Shown in pieces: positions 16,846 to 26,064 of a stretch of DNA of 54,694 nt; position 1 is the stretch's first letter; the number at the start of each line of letters is the position of its first letter. Under the pieces are notes generated by a model that did not search any database, was not told the DNA's origin, and saw only the letters and a program-made list of their open reading frames with translations. A program made the translations under genes and the position numbers. This stretch comes from Thermoanaerobaculia bacterium (lineage in GTDB: Bacteria > Acidobacteriota > Thermoanaerobaculia > Gp7-AA8): positions 1 through 54,694 of the forward strand of contig JADGNZ010000041.1 of the NCBI GenBank assembly GCA_017883205.1. The letters run 5' to 3'.

Positions 16846-17484
16846 GTGGCTGATAAGCGGTGTGAGAACGGGCATTTCATCGATGAGAGCTGGGATCTCT
16901 GTCCGTACTGCCCGGTGGATGATGCCGAGCCGGAAGTGCCGGTCGTGCGTCCAACACGGTTCGGCGCGCAGGAAGGACAGCGTCCGGCTCCCATTCCCAT
17001 CGAGCCGCCGCGCCGGCCGACCGCCGTGCCCGCGCCGAAAACGATTGCGCGCGTGGACGCCGGTGTCGCGGTCGAGTCCGAGCCGGCGGATCGAACGGTT
17101 GCAGTGCAGAAGCTCGACCCGACGGCACAACCGAAACGCTACGTCGTCGCCTGGCTGATCGGACTGAACGGGGCGGCGCGCGGCGAGTCGTTTCCCGTGC
17201 GCATCGGCCGCAACGTTCTCGGCCGCGACCGGCGCTCGGACGTCGTCGTCAACGACGATCAGGCTTCGTCGCATCACGCCGATCTCGTCTTTCGTCCCGA
17301 AGAGCGGCGGTTCATTCTCATGGACCACAACTCCACCAACGGGACGTACGTCAACGAAGCGGAGATCGAGCCGCGCCGCGACCTTGTAGCGAAAGACACC
17401 GTGCGCGTCGGCTCGCACAAGTTCCTTTTCGTGCCTCTCTGCGAAGAAGGGTTCTACTGGGATGAAGAGGGTGTCCTGAAATGA
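16846..17484 (+). CDS. Zinc-ribbon and FHA domain protein
   Basis: 212 residues if started at GTG 16846, 10 bp after the HtrA-FHA gene; a start further upstream would overlap that gene. Residues 5-22 (CENGHFIDESWDLCPYC) look like a small zinc-binding knuckle. A Pro-rich linker follows. The FHA domain spans about 110-200, with VRIGRNVLGRDRRSDVVVND, SSHHADLVF and STNGTYVNEAEI, so the phosphothreonine-binding Arg, Ser, His and Asn positions are present. It is probably a cytoplasmic adaptor for phosphoproteins made by the adjacent kinases. The stop overlaps the next kinase start (ATGA). Confidence 0.87.
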   Translation: MADKRCENGHFIDESWDLCPYCPVDDAEPEVPVVRPTRFGAQEGQRPAPIPIEPPRRPTAVPAPKTIARVDAGVAVESEPADRTVAVQKLDPTAQPKRYVVAWLIGLNGAARGESFPVRIGRNVLGRDRRSDVVVNDDQASSHHADLVFRPEERRFILMDHNSTNGTYVNEAEIEPRRDLVAKDTVRVGSHKFLFVPLCEEGFYWDEEGVLK

Positions 17485-18698
17485 TCGGCAACGTCGTCGG
17501 CAACTACCGCATCGAGCGCGAGCTCGGCGAAGGCGGGATGAGCCACGTCTACGTCGGCCGGACCGTCGCCCGCAGCGAGATTCTGCCCGAGGGATATGAA
17601 GTCGTTTTGAAGGTCATCAATGAAGAGCTGGCGGGCGAAGTGACGGCCCGGAAGCGCTTCGTCAAAGAAGCCCACATCCTCGAGAAGCTGCGGCATCGGT
17701 ACATCACCCGTTTCTATGAGTTCATCAACAACGCCGACAGCGCCGTTCTGGTGATGGAGCTCGTCGAGGGAACTCCGGTCGACGTGCTGCTGACCGAGCG
17801 CGGCGCGTTGCCGATCGCCGATGCCATCGGTACCGCGCAGTGTCTGCTCGAAGCGCTCGTCTACGCGCACGGCAAAGGCATCGTCCACCGTGACATCAAA
17901 CCGGCCAATCTGATCCGCGAAAACGCGGGCGTCGTCAAGGTCACCGACTTCGGCATTGCCAAAATCAAGGAAGGCGGCACCGGCAACACGCAGACCGTCT
18001 TGACGAAGTCCGGATTCCTCCTCGGCACGCCTCACTACATGTCGCCCGAACAGATTCGCGAGCCGAAAGATGCGGGAGCGAAGAGCGACGTCTACTCGAC
18101 CGGCGTCGTCTTGTACGAGATGCTGACCGGCTCGCTGCCGTTCAACAGCCGCTCGCTGCCGAAGCTGATCGACGCCATCTATCGCGGCGAAAAGCAGCCG
18201 CCGCGCGCGCTGCGGCCGGAGATCGACGCCGAGCTCGAGGCGATTGTGTTGCGGGCCATGCATCCGCGCATGGAGCAGCGCTACGAATCCGCGCGAGCGT
18301 TTTTCGAAGCGTTGGAGGAGTACAACCTCCGCCCCGGCTACACACCGACCGTCCGCCCGATGCCCGCGGCGCAGATGCCCGCCGGAAAGGCATCCGCTCC
18401 GCAACAGTGGCAGCTCGTGCATGTGAAGCCCGAGGCGAACGAGAAACATTCGCTGCAGGGCGACAGCATCATGGTCGGCCGCGACCGCACTTGCTCCGTC
18501 GTGCTCACCCATCCGGCCGTCTCCCGCCGCCACGCCCGTATCACGATGAACGGCGGGTCATGCATGCTGGAAGATCTGAAGTCCGCCAACGGAACGTATG
18601 TCAACAACACGCGCGTCGAGAAAATCGCGCTGAAGCCGGGAGACGTCGTGCGGTTCGGCGCCGACCCGGCGTGCAGTTATGTGTTGAGGAGCCAGTGA
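17481..18698 (+). CDS. Serine/threonine protein kinase with C-terminal FHA domain
   Basis: 405 residues. The Hanks-type kinase domain covers about 8-285: glycine loop LGEGGMSHVYVG, Lys in VVLKVI, catalytic HRDIKPAN, DFGIAKI, and activation segment ending GTPHYMSPEQ. Residues about 305-400 form an FHA domain (SIMVGRDRTCSVVLTHPAVS, SANGTYVNNTRV). There is no membrane segment, so it is a soluble kinase that can dock on its own or other phosphothreonines. It is translationally coupled to the preceding FHA protein by ATGA. A GGGAGTGGGG inverted repeat separates it from the second kinase. Confidence 0.93.
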   Translation: MIGNVVGNYRIERELGEGGMSHVYVGRTVARSEILPEGYEVVLKVINEELAGEVTARKRFVKEAHILEKLRHRYITRFYEFINNADSAVLVMELVEGTPVDVLLTERGALPIADAIGTAQCLLEALVYAHGKGIVHRDIKPANLIRENAGVVKVTDFGIAKIKEGGTGNTQTVLTKSGFLLGTPHYMSPEQIREPKDAGAKSDVYSTGVVLYEMLTGSLPFNSRSLPKLIDAIYRGEKQPPRALRPEIDAELEAIVLRAMHPRMEQRYESARAFFEALEEYNLRPGYTPTVRPMPAAQMPAGKASAPQQWQLVHVKPEANEKHSLQGDSIMVGRDRTCSVVLTHPAVSRRHARITMNGGSCMLEDLKSANGTYVNNTRVEKIALKPGDVVRFGADPACSYVLRSQ

Positions 18699-18700
18699 TA

Positions 18701-18806
18701 CTTGGGAGTGGGGGGTGGGGAGTGGGGAGTGGGAGAACACAAGGCTAGCTGCTCGGGCACTAGCGCTTCCTCCCACCCCCCACTCCCCACCACCCACTCC
18801 CCACCC
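18701..18806. repeat. G-rich/C-rich inverted repeat between kinase genes
   Basis: Left arm about 18705-18734 (repeated GGGGAGT) and right arm about 18770-18805 (repeated CCCCACTC) are imperfect reverse complements separated by about 35 bp. On the coding strand the left arm is also a G-quadruplex-capable run. It lies in the middle of an otherwise tightly packed operon. Confidence 0.7.
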
Positions 18807-18815
18807 GGAGACACC

Positions 18816-20660
18816 ATGAGCCAAATCAACTGCCTTCGCTGCAAAAAGCCGATCGATATGGAACTGGAGCAGTGTCCCGCGTGCGGTGAGCGCGTGACGA
18901 TGTTCCAGCGGACGTATTCGTCGAAGCTGCTCGACGGCAAGTACCAGATCCTTGACCGGCTCGGCGTCGGCGGCATGGGCGAGATCTTCAAAGTCCGTCA
19001 CATCCACCTCAACGAGCTTCGCGTCATCAAGATCATGCGGCCGAACGTCGCCGCCGACGATCAGGGCATGCAGCGCTTCCTTCAGGAGGCCCGCACGTCG
19101 ACGATGATCAAGCACAAGAACCTGGCGATGCTCTACGACTTCGCCCAGCTCGACGACGGCTCCTACTACATGGTGTGGGAGTTCATCGACGGCACCAACA
19201 TTCAGAAGTGGATCGGGCAGAACGGAGCGATGCCGTCGCGTCTGGCGATCGAGATCGCGATCCAGGCTCTCAGCGGTCTCGATCATCTCCACTCCATGGG
19301 CCTCATCCATCGCGACATCTCGCCCGAGAACATCATGCTGTCGCAAGACCATCACGGGAAACTGCTGGTGAAGGTCATCGACTTCGGCATCGCCAAACAG
19401 CTCGCGGAAGGCGAAGGCGGACAGGGCCTCACGCAGACCGGCATGTTCCTCGGCAAGCTGAAATACGCCTCGCCCGAGCAGGCCGGCTTCCTCAAAGAAG
19501 GTGAGCACCTCGATCCCCGCTCCGACCTCTATTCGTTCGGCATCGTCATGTACGAGATGCTGGCCGGCCGTGCGCCGTTCCAGGCCACCAACCCGCACGG
19601 CTACATCCTCAAACACGTCACCGAGAAACCGCTACCGATTCACGAGATCAATCCGGCCGTGACGGTGCCCGCGCAGGTCGAGTCGGTGATCATGCGCTCG
19701 CTCGAAAAGAACCGCGACAACCGTTACGCCACGGCCGCCGATTTCGAGCACGCGCTCGAAGCGATCCGCAACACCGTTCCCCCCGACGCCAAGTACGGCC
19801 TCGGCGAACGAATGATCACGCTCTCCGGCGCCCAGACGCTGGCCGAGCTTCCGAAGTTCACGACCGGACCGAGCGGAACCTTCAGCGGTCAGCAGGCGAC
19901 GCAGCAGACGATGACAGGCCAGCCGACGCAGGCGACTCAGGCCGGATCGATGCAGGCGCCACGGACCGGTCCGACAGGCACGAAGATCGGCAGCGACGAA
20001 GCGACCGTGATGGAGCGTAACCTCGGGCCTGCCAGTTTTACAGGTGGCACGATGCCCGGCGCACCCGGCACGCGCGCCGGCAGCGACGAAGCGACGGTGA
20101 TGGAGCGCTTCACGTCGCAGGCAGCACCGACGGCGGCGGAACAGAAGTGGAGCGGCGGAAACGCCGAGGCCACGATGATTGAGCGCCAGATCACGCCGGG
20201 ATCGCTCGCGCCGAAAAAGAGCAACGCCGGAATGATGATCGGCATCGCAGCAGCGGTCGTGATCGTCCTCGGCGTTGCCGGGTTCTTCATCATGAAGAAT
20301 AAACAAAGCGCCGCGCCGACCGCGGTTCCCAGCACCACAAGCGTTACCGCCACCGCGCCGCCAGCGTCTGCGCCGATTGCGGCAGGCCAGGGCGCGCTCC
20401 TGCTCTTCGCGTCACCATCGGGCGAACTGGAGACGATCCTCGACGACAAGGGCAAGGCGATCGATCTGACCGACGACAAGAAGGACATGCCAACGCGCAT
20501 CGATCTCGAGCCGGGCCATTACACGGTCACGGTGGCTGGACCGAATGGAACGAAGCAGACCGTCCCGGTCAATATCGAGGCGGGGAAGCAGAACCGGAAG
20601 GTAATCAAGATGGAGGATGTGAACTTCGACGAACTGGAAAAGGAAGTCGCCAAGCCATGA
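18816..20660 (+). CDS. Membrane serine/threonine protein kinase with zinc ribbon
   Basis: 614 residues from ATG 18816 behind CGGAG. Residues 6-23 form a zinc ribbon (CxxC...CPAC). The kinase domain is about 43-310, with GVGGMGEIFKV, Lys in RVIKIM, HRDISPEN (ISPEN variant), DFGIAK and ASPEQAG. The linker contains three copies of a DEAT(V/M)(M/I)ER motif near residues 393, 423 and 450. Each has a Thr with Glu at +3, a pattern FHA domains can bind once phosphorylated. A membrane segment near 475-495 (IGIAAAVVIVLGVAGFFIM) leads to an external C-terminal domain of PEGA-like character. The TPR gene overlaps its stop by ATGA. Confidence 0.92.
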   Translation: MSQINCLRCKKPIDMELEQCPACGERVTMFQRTYSSKLLDGKYQILDRLGVGGMGEIFKVRHIHLNELRVIKIMRPNVAADDQGMQRFLQEARTSTMIKHKNLAMLYDFAQLDDGSYYMVWEFIDGTNIQKWIGQNGAMPSRLAIEIAIQALSGLDHLHSMGLIHRDISPENIMLSQDHHGKLLVKVIDFGIAKQLAEGEGGQGLTQTGMFLGKLKYASPEQAGFLKEGEHLDPRSDLYSFGIVMYEMLAGRAPFQATNPHGYILKHVTEKPLPIHEINPAVTVPAQVESVIMRSLEKNRDNRYATAADFEHALEAIRNTVPPDAKYGLGERMITLSGAQTLAELPKFTTGPSGTFSGQQATQQTMTGQPTQATQAGSMQAPRTGPTGTKIGSDEATVMERNLGPASFTGGTMPGAPGTRAGSDEATVMERFTSQAAPTAAEQKWSGGNAEATMIERQITPGSLAPKKSNAGMMIGIAAAVVIVLGVAGFFIMKNKQSAAPTAVPSTTSVTATAPPASAPIAAGQGALLLFASPSGELETILDDKGKAIDLTDDKKDMPTRIDLEPGHYTVTVAGPNGTKQTVPVNIEAGKQNRKVIKMEDVNFDELEKEVAKP

Positions 20661-21712
20661 AATTTGCGCGCACCTTCACGATCGGATTGCTGGGTTTGTT
20701 ATTGGCCACTGCGGCGCTGGCGTCGTGGTACGACGACTACGATGCAGGCATCGCTGCGGCGCGAAAGGGCCAGTGGTCCGTCGTCATTCAGAAGATGACC
20801 GCGGCCATCAACGGTCACCCGAACGAAGGCGACAACGAACGCGAGTACGGCGCGATCTTCATCACCTATCACCCTTACTACTACCGCGGCGTTGCCTATC
20901 TCAATACCGGCAAATATGAGCAAGCAATTGCCGACCTCGACAAAACCAAGGGACCCGGCGAAGCCGACCTCGGCCCGCTCGGCGATCTGCTGCGGCGTGC
21001 GAAATCGAAACTCGAGGCGGCCAACACGCCCGAGCCGCAACCGCAGCCCCAGCCTGTCGCCCCCCAGCCGCGCGTTGTGCCGGCGCCCGTCCCGATGCCC
21101 GTGCAACCGGCCGCTCCATCGATCGATCCCGCGCTTCGCCAACAGGCAGCGGCGGCAATCAATCAGGCAAGGACGCGCCTCACAGCCGCGCAGCAACGGA
21201 GAGCGGTGAATACTCCGCAGTACGCCGAGGCAACGCGACTCCTGACCGAAGCATTGACACGAAGCGCCAGCCCGCGATCCAACGATGATCTGACCAACGC
21301 GATCGGTGCCGCACAAAACGCCGCGCAGATCGCCGACCTCGCGCCCGCTCCCGGCGCTCCTGCTCCGCCGCCCACGACCATTCCTACGCGTCCCGCACAA
21401 GCAAGCGCGGTCGTACTTGCTGACCCGACGCGCCGGGTGCGCGACGCGCTGGAAAGCTACTTCCGCGGTGAGTTCGACGACTCGTCCGTGAAGTTCAAGA
21501 CGCTCTCTCAGGAGATGCCCAAAAACGCCTGGATCTGGGCCTTCCTCGGCGCCTCGCAATACTCCCAATACGCCTTCGAAGCCGACGACACCTACAAAAC
21601 TCAAGCGATGGAGTCGTTCCGCAAAGCCAAGCAGCTCAAACGCTGGAACGGCGGCCTCTCCGCGAAATACTTTTCGAAGCGGATTCGAAAGGTATTCGAA
21701 AGTGCAGGGTAG
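20657..21712 (+). CDS. Secreted TPR-containing protein
   Basis: 351 residues. The N-terminus is a signal peptide (FTIGLLGLLLATAALA). TPR-like helices at about 25-115 include YYRGVAYLNTGKYEQAIADLD. A Pro/Gln-rich linker follows, then a second helical region and a C-terminal repeat unit ending WIWAFLGASQYSQYAF. Function unknown; it probably acts as a periplasmic scaffold. It overlaps the membrane kinase gene by four bases, so it may serve the external domain of that kinase. This is the last gene of the phospho-signalling run. Confidence 0.82.
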   Translation: MKFARTFTIGLLGLLLATAALASWYDDYDAGIAAARKGQWSVVIQKMTAAINGHPNEGDNEREYGAIFITYHPYYYRGVAYLNTGKYEQAIADLDKTKGPGEADLGPLGDLLRRAKSKLEAANTPEPQPQPQPVAPQPRVVPAPVPMPVQPAAPSIDPALRQQAAAAINQARTRLTAAQQRRAVNTPQYAEATRLLTEALTRSASPRSNDDLTNAIGAAQNAAQIADLAPAPGAPAPPPTTIPTRPAQASAVVLADPTRRVRDALESYFRGEFDDSSVKFKTLSQEMPKNAWIWAFLGASQYSQYAFEADDTYKTQAMESFRKAKQLKRWNGGLSAKYFSKRIRKVFESAG

Positions 21713-21745
21713 CCAGGAGTTGAACCACACGAGAGGGAGAACAAC

Positions 21746-22369
21746 ATGCGCAAACAGATCGTGGTTGCTTTCATTGCGGCAACGGCCGCGTTGTGTTCGT
21801 TCGGGTGCACGACCAACACAGTTACGCTGTCATATGTCGGCGCCGGTACTGCGAAACCAGCCGTCGCGCCGGCCGTTCACGTTTCCGTTGGGGACTTTAG
21901 CGATAACCGACATGAGCCTTCTCAGTGGATTGGTGCGATTCGAGGTGGGTATGGAAACCCACTCAAGAAACTGGAAACTGACAAACCAGTCGCCGAGCTG
22001 GTCAAGGAAGCCTTTCGCCAAGCGCTGATTGCACGTGGTCTCTACGCTAGCGACGGTCAGGTCGTTGTATCGGGGTGGATCGATAGACTTGACGGCGACC
22101 AATACGCCCGGAAAGAGGCCACGGTTCAACTTCACGTTTCTGTGGCCGATCGGACCACGAAGCGCGAGATCCTGAGTCGTCCTGCCTCCTCGAACCAAGT
22201 GGAAGGATCAATGGTCACGATGAAAGCCGGCGTTTTCGGTTCGGTGGAGGTTCTTCGCTCGCTGATCGAGCGTGTTCTCTCGAACGCGGTCGACAGTTTC
22301 GTGGATAACAGCGCATTCCGAGAAGTACTTCTCGTGTCTGGCACACCAGAAAAGCCGGAGCGGCGCTAG
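21746..22369 (+). CDS. YajG-like lipoprotein
   Basis: 207 residues. Signal peptide with a lipobox-like SFGC (Cys about 21), then TVTLSYVG, resembling the start of mature YajG-family lipoproteins, and VHVSVGDFSDNR. The body alternates strands and helices and ends with a helical segment. It is preceded by GAGGGAG and lies 33 bp after the TPR gene, so it may be read through. It is likely an outer-membrane lipoprotein of unknown function. Codon usage is slightly less GC-rich than in the kinase operon. Confidence 0.7.
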   Translation: MRKQIVVAFIAATAALCSFGCTTNTVTLSYVGAGTAKPAVAPAVHVSVGDFSDNRHEPSQWIGAIRGGYGNPLKKLETDKPVAELVKEAFRQALIARGLYASDGQVVVSGWIDRLDGDQYARKEATVQLHVSVADRTTKREILSRPASSNQVEGSMVTMKAGVFGSVEVLRSLIERVLSNAVDSFVDNSAFREVLLVSGTPEKPERR

Positions 22370-22517
22370 TCTCAAAGAGACTATCCCCGTCGGCATGCCC
22401 TTGATCGATCTGACGTCGAATGGACCTGACCCCATTTTGAACGTACGCGGCAAGTGCGGCAGCGTTCGCATTTTCGAGATACGTTCGAAGACGGCGTCCT
22501 GACGATGGTCCTTGGCC

Positions 22518-23144
22518 ATGAGAGCAATTCTGGTTCATGGGATGGGCCGTTCTCCTCTTTCGCAGCTTGTGCTTGCGAGGCGGCTTCGCTCGGCCGGTAT
22601 TCGCGTCCATCTATTCGGGTACTCGACTCTCAGACCCTTTGCCACTTCGTTGAAGCGGTTGGTAGATAGAGTCAACGCGCTCGACGGTGACGAGCCGTTC
22701 GTCCTGGTCGGTCATTCGCTCGGTTGTGTCCTCATTCGAGCGTCCCTGCCTCATCTCGGGCAGCAGCCTTCGGCGTGCTTTCTGATGGCTCCTCCGAACA
22801 GAGTTCCGCGAGCGGCGCGCTTCTTCGGCCGGAATCCGCTGTACCGGCTTCTCACGCGTGACGCCGGTCAACTGCTTTCCGACGACGCGTTCATGGCGGC
22901 GCTGCCGATCCCCGCCGAGCCTGTGAGGGTTTATGCGGGCACGGCGGGGCATACGGGCAGGCGATCGCCTTTTGAGGATGAGGTGAACGACGGCATTCTC
23001 AGCGTTTCAGAGACCGTATTGTCACCGACGAATGTCCCCGTGCTTGTCCCGGCACTGCACACGTTCATCATGAACTCTGAGATCGTGGCAAACGACATCG
23101 TGTCCACCGTGGAATCGCTGAGCCGCGCGGCCGCCGGTTCGTAA
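22518..23144 (+). CDS. Alpha/beta hydrolase
   Basis: 208 residues starting MRAILVHGMGRSPLS. The oxyanion-loop motif HGMGR and nucleophile elbow LVGHSLGCVL place it in the alpha/beta hydrolase fold, close to small serine esterases of the PGAP1/YpfH or DUF413-like type. A late Asp is plausible (around PFEDEVNDGILS) and the catalytic His is probably in ALHTFIMN. It starts at ATG 22518; an in-frame TTG lies 6 nt upstream. Substrate unknown. The gap 22370-22517 has no recognised element. Confidence 0.8.
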   Translation: MRAILVHGMGRSPLSQLVLARRLRSAGIRVHLFGYSTLRPFATSLKRLVDRVNALDGDEPFVLVGHSLGCVLIRASLPHLGQQPSACFLMAPPNRVPRAARFFGRNPLYRLLTRDAGQLLSDDAFMAALPIPAEPVRVYAGTAGHTGRRSPFEDEVNDGILSVSETVLSPTNVPVLVPALHTFIMNSEIVANDIVSTVESLSRAAAGS

Positions 23145-23173
23145 GCCCGCCTTTGGACGGTCGGACAAAAAAT

Positions 23174-23240
23174 GAACCACAGAGACACTGAGGACACAGA
23201 GTTGAAAACCACTCTGCGACCTCTGCGTCTCTGTGGTGAC
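23174..23240. repeat. Inverted repeat, AACCACAGAGACACAGAG family
   Basis: Left arm about 23174-23202 and right arm about 23211-23240 are near reverse complements (ACCACAGAGACACTGAGG with CCTCTGCGTCTCTGTGGT type words), separated by 8 bp. A close relative lies at 26065-26131. It sits between convergent genes, where a stem of this kind could end transcription from both sides. Confidence 0.8.
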
Positions 23241-23279
23241 AAACGTTCGCGCTTCGATCGCGTTGTTCGCTGACGGTTG

Positions 23280-23783
23280 CTAGCTGGCGGTTGACCCGCC
23301 GCCGTTGGATCCACCGTTCGAGCCGCCACCGTTCGAGGATCCGCCGTTGCCGCCGCTGGGCATCACGTTCGAGACAGCCTGTCCGCTGTCGGCTGGGATG
23401 CTCTTCACGGTCTCGACGACCTTGCTGATCACGCTCTTCGCGCGCGCGATCGGGGCGCGCTTCTTCGGGGCGGCCTTCTTCGGAGCAGCCTTTTTCGGAG
23501 CGGCTTTTTTCGCAGCTGCCTTCTTCGGAGCAGCGGCGCGTTTCGGGGCGGCCTTTTTCGCGGCGGGCTTCTTCGCTGCTTTTTTGACAGCTTTCTTCGG
23601 CGCGGGACGCTTGGCGGCTACTTTCTTCGCCGAGGCTTTCTTGCCGGAAGACTTCTTGCCCGAAGACTTCTTCGCGGCGGCTTTCTTCGGAGCCGCCTTC
23701 TTCGGTGCGGCCTTCTTTGCTGCGGACTTCTTCGCTGGTTTCACGGACTTCTTCGACTTCTTTGCAGACTTCTTTGCAGCCAT
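23280..23783 (-). CDS. Histone H1-like lysine/alanine-rich DNA-binding protein
   Basis: 167 residues starting MAAKKSAKKSKKSVKP, with more than a dozen KKAAPKKAA-type repeats through about residue 110. The C-terminal part is less basic (SVISKVVETVKSIPAD) and ends in Gly/Ser/Asn-rich repeats. The composition matches bacterial H1-like (AlgP/HctA-type) chromatin proteins, which coat or bend DNA without sequence preference. The start at 23783 has GGAGAG 8 nt upstream; an in-frame extension has no such signal and is not basic. Repeat count is likely variable between strains. It is divergent from the PBP gene, with a dyad between them. Confidence 0.85.
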   Translation of the reverse strand: MAAKKSAKKSKKSVKPAKKSAAKKAAPKKAAPKKAAAKKSSGKKSSGKKASAKKVAAKRPAPKKAVKKAAKKPAAKKAAPKRAAAPKKAAAKKAAPKKAAPKKAAPKKRAPIARAKSVISKVVETVKSIPADSGQAVSNVMPSGGNGGSSNGGGSNGGSNGGGSTAS

Positions 23784-23835
23784 GGAATCTCTCCTATTCA
23801 AAACTGTCGGGATGGGGAGCCGTACGTTTGAATGA

Positions 23836-23872
23836 AAATTTGTGCTGCGTGGCAACAGCGTTGCACAAATTT
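23836..23872. promoter_or_regulatory. Perfect dyad in a divergent promoter region
   Basis: AAATTTGTGC and GCACAAATTT, 10-bp perfect arms 17 bp apart, lie between the H1-like gene and the PBP gene; a smaller GCTG/CAGC dyad is nested inside. It could be an operator for a dimeric regulator or a hairpin in the PBP leader. The sequence is AT-rich against its surroundings. Confidence 0.5.
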
Positions 23873-23886
23873 CAATGTAGACGAAG

Positions 23887-26061
23887 ATGTCGCGATTGTC
23901 ACGCACGCATCAGCTCCCGCGATGGCTTACTCGATCGATTGCTGCGATCGCCGTCGTCCTGTTTCTCGCCTTCGCGGCGTTCTCGATCTACATCTTCATC
24001 CTCAATCGGCGCCTCACGCGCGAGCTCGTCAACCACTCGTGGCGCGCACCCACCGTCATCGTCTCGATGGCGCATCAGTCGCCCGTGCGCGTGGCGACGT
24101 TGTACGGCGTGGACTGGCGCACGACGCCGCCGGTGACGATCGCGGCGGTACCGGATCACGTATCGCGCGCGTTCCTGGCCGCCGAGGATGTTCGCTTTCA
24201 CCATCACCTCGGCATCGATCCGATCGGCATCGCGCGCGCCCTCTTCGAGAACATACGCGCGCACCGCATCGCCGCCGGCGGCTCGACAATCGATCAGCAG
24301 ATCATCAAGTCGCGCTTCCTCTCGCAGGAGCGAACGTGGCGGCGGAAGATCACCGAGGTGGTGCTGGCCGTCCTGCTCGACGCGAGGATGTCGAAGAACG
24401 AGATCCTCGAGATCTACCTCAACGACGTCTACCTCGGGCACAGCGGCGGCAAGCCGGTGCTCGGGATCGACGAGGCGTCGCGCCTCTATTTCGACAAGCG
24501 TCCCTCGGACCTGCGCGTCGATGAAGCAGCCGTCCTCGCGGGCATGATCCGCGCTCCGAATCGCGACACGCCCGAGAAGCGGCCGGACATCGTGCGCGCG
24601 CGGCGCGACGCCATCCTCGGCGTCATGCGCGATCACGACTGGATCAACGATGCGCAGTTTGCGGACGCGAAGCGCCACAGCGTGGAGTTCCGCGGCGGAA
24701 CGATTCCGCGCGCGCCGTATCCCTTCTACCTGCGCGCGCTCCGCGCCGAGATCGTGAAAGAGATCGGTGTCAGTCCGATCATCGAGGGCGGATTGACGAT
24801 CGTCTGCGAGATGGATCCGGACGCGCAGCGAAACGCCGAGCGCCTTGCAGCCCACGCGCCTGCGCAGCTCGAAGCAACACACTCCTGGCTCCGGGCCCAG
24901 GCGCGGACGGAACCGTTGCAGGTTGCGCTTCTGTCGATCGATCCGCGCAACGGCGGCGTTCGCGCGCTGGTCGGCGGCAGCGACTACAACCTCTCTCCTT
25001 TCGATCGAACCTCGGCCATGCACCGCCAGCCCGGCTCAGCGTTCAAGACGTTCGCCTACCTCGCTGCGATCGCCTCGAAGAAAGCGACGACCGCCTCGCT
25101 GTTACTCGACGCGCCGGTGTCGATCGAGGTCAGTGGCAACGAAACCTGGCAGCCTCACAACTACGATGGCCGGTATCGAGGCCGCGTCACGCTGCGCGAG
25201 TCGTTCGAGCATTCGCTGAACGTTCCCACCGTCCGGCTGACCGAGGACCTCGGCGTCTCGAAGGTCATCGACACGGCCGAGAAGTTCGGATTCGAGGAGA
25301 AGTTCGCGAAGATTCCGGCGCTGCCGCTTGGCGTGACCGAGGTGTCGATGCGCGAGCTGACCGCAGCGTACACACCGTTTCCGAACCTCGGCGTGCGTGT
25401 CGAACCGTACCTGCTTCGCGAAGTGCGCAGCGGTGCCGGGAAGCAACTCTACGTTCATCAGCTCGAGCAGAAACGCGTGGCCAACGCCGACGCCACCTAT
25501 GTCCTGCACACCTTGTTACGCGGCGTCGTCCAGCGCGGCACCGCCTCGCGGCTAAAGCGCTACGGCCTCGGCTACGTCGCCGGCAAAACAGGCACGACCA
25601 GCGACTACCGCGATGCCTGGTTCGTCGGCTACGTTCCCGACATGGTCACCAGCGTCTGGGTCGGCTTCGACCACGGCGCGCCGCTGCGGCTCTCATCGGG
25701 AGAAGCGGCCATTCCGATCTGGGGAGCGTACATGAGCTCCATTCCGCATCTCCATTCAGAGCCGAAAGCGCCTGCTGGCGTGACCTTCCGCGAGATCGAC
25801 TCCGAGACCGGCATGCTCTGGCAGGACGGCTGCCCGCCGCCGATTCAGGAAGTTTTTCTCGACGGAACCGCGCCGACGCACAAGTGTCCTGCCGGCTTCT
25901 TCGGCAACATCGTCCGCCGCGTCTTCTTCGACCGCGACAACTTCGACGAGCCCGCCGCGATTACGCTGGAGCAATTCCGCAAGTGGGCGAACGACGTCGA
26001 CCGAAGCCGGCGGGACGTCGAGGGGGCGTGGGACAAGTTGCGGAGAATCTTCGGGCAATAG
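23887..26061 (+). CDS. Bifunctional penicillin-binding protein, class A
   Basis: 724 residues. A membrane anchor near 20-40 (IAAIAVVLFLAFAAFSIYIF) is followed by the GT51 glycosyltransferase domain (about 90-265; AAEDVRFHHHLGID and GGSTIDQQIIKSRFL). The transpeptidase domain (about 330-640) has its nucleophile in QPGSAFKTFAY, then SLN in HSLNVPT and KTGTTSDYRDAWFVG. It polymerises and cross-links peptidoglycan at the cytoplasmic membrane. It is of PBP1B/PbpG type with a C-terminal extension that has two Cys (DGCPPP, THKCPAG). No regulator is adjacent other than the dyad upstream. Confidence 0.93.
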   Translation: MSRLSRTHQLPRWLTRSIAAIAVVLFLAFAAFSIYIFILNRRLTRELVNHSWRAPTVIVSMAHQSPVRVATLYGVDWRTTPPVTIAAVPDHVSRAFLAAEDVRFHHHLGIDPIGIARALFENIRAHRIAAGGSTIDQQIIKSRFLSQERTWRRKITEVVLAVLLDARMSKNEILEIYLNDVYLGHSGGKPVLGIDEASRLYFDKRPSDLRVDEAAVLAGMIRAPNRDTPEKRPDIVRARRDAILGVMRDHDWINDAQFADAKRHSVEFRGGTIPRAPYPFYLRALRAEIVKEIGVSPIIEGGLTIVCEMDPDAQRNAERLAAHAPAQLEATHSWLRAQARTEPLQVALLSIDPRNGGVRALVGGSDYNLSPFDRTSAMHRQPGSAFKTFAYLAAIASKKATTASLLLDAPVSIEVSGNETWQPHNYDGRYRGRVTLRESFEHSLNVPTVRLTEDLGVSKVIDTAEKFGFEEKFAKIPALPLGVTEVSMRELTAAYTPFPNLGVRVEPYLLREVRSGAGKQLYVHQLEQKRVANADATYVLHTLLRGVVQRGTASRLKRYGLGYVAGKTGTTSDYRDAWFVGYVPDMVTSVWVGFDHGAPLRLSSGEAAIPIWGAYMSSIPHLHSEPKAPAGVTFREIDSETGMLWQDGCPPPIQEVFLDGTAPTHKCPAGFFGNIVRRVFFDRDNFDEPAAITLEQFRKWANDVDRSRRDVEGAWDKLRRIFGQ

Positions 26062-26064
26062 TCA

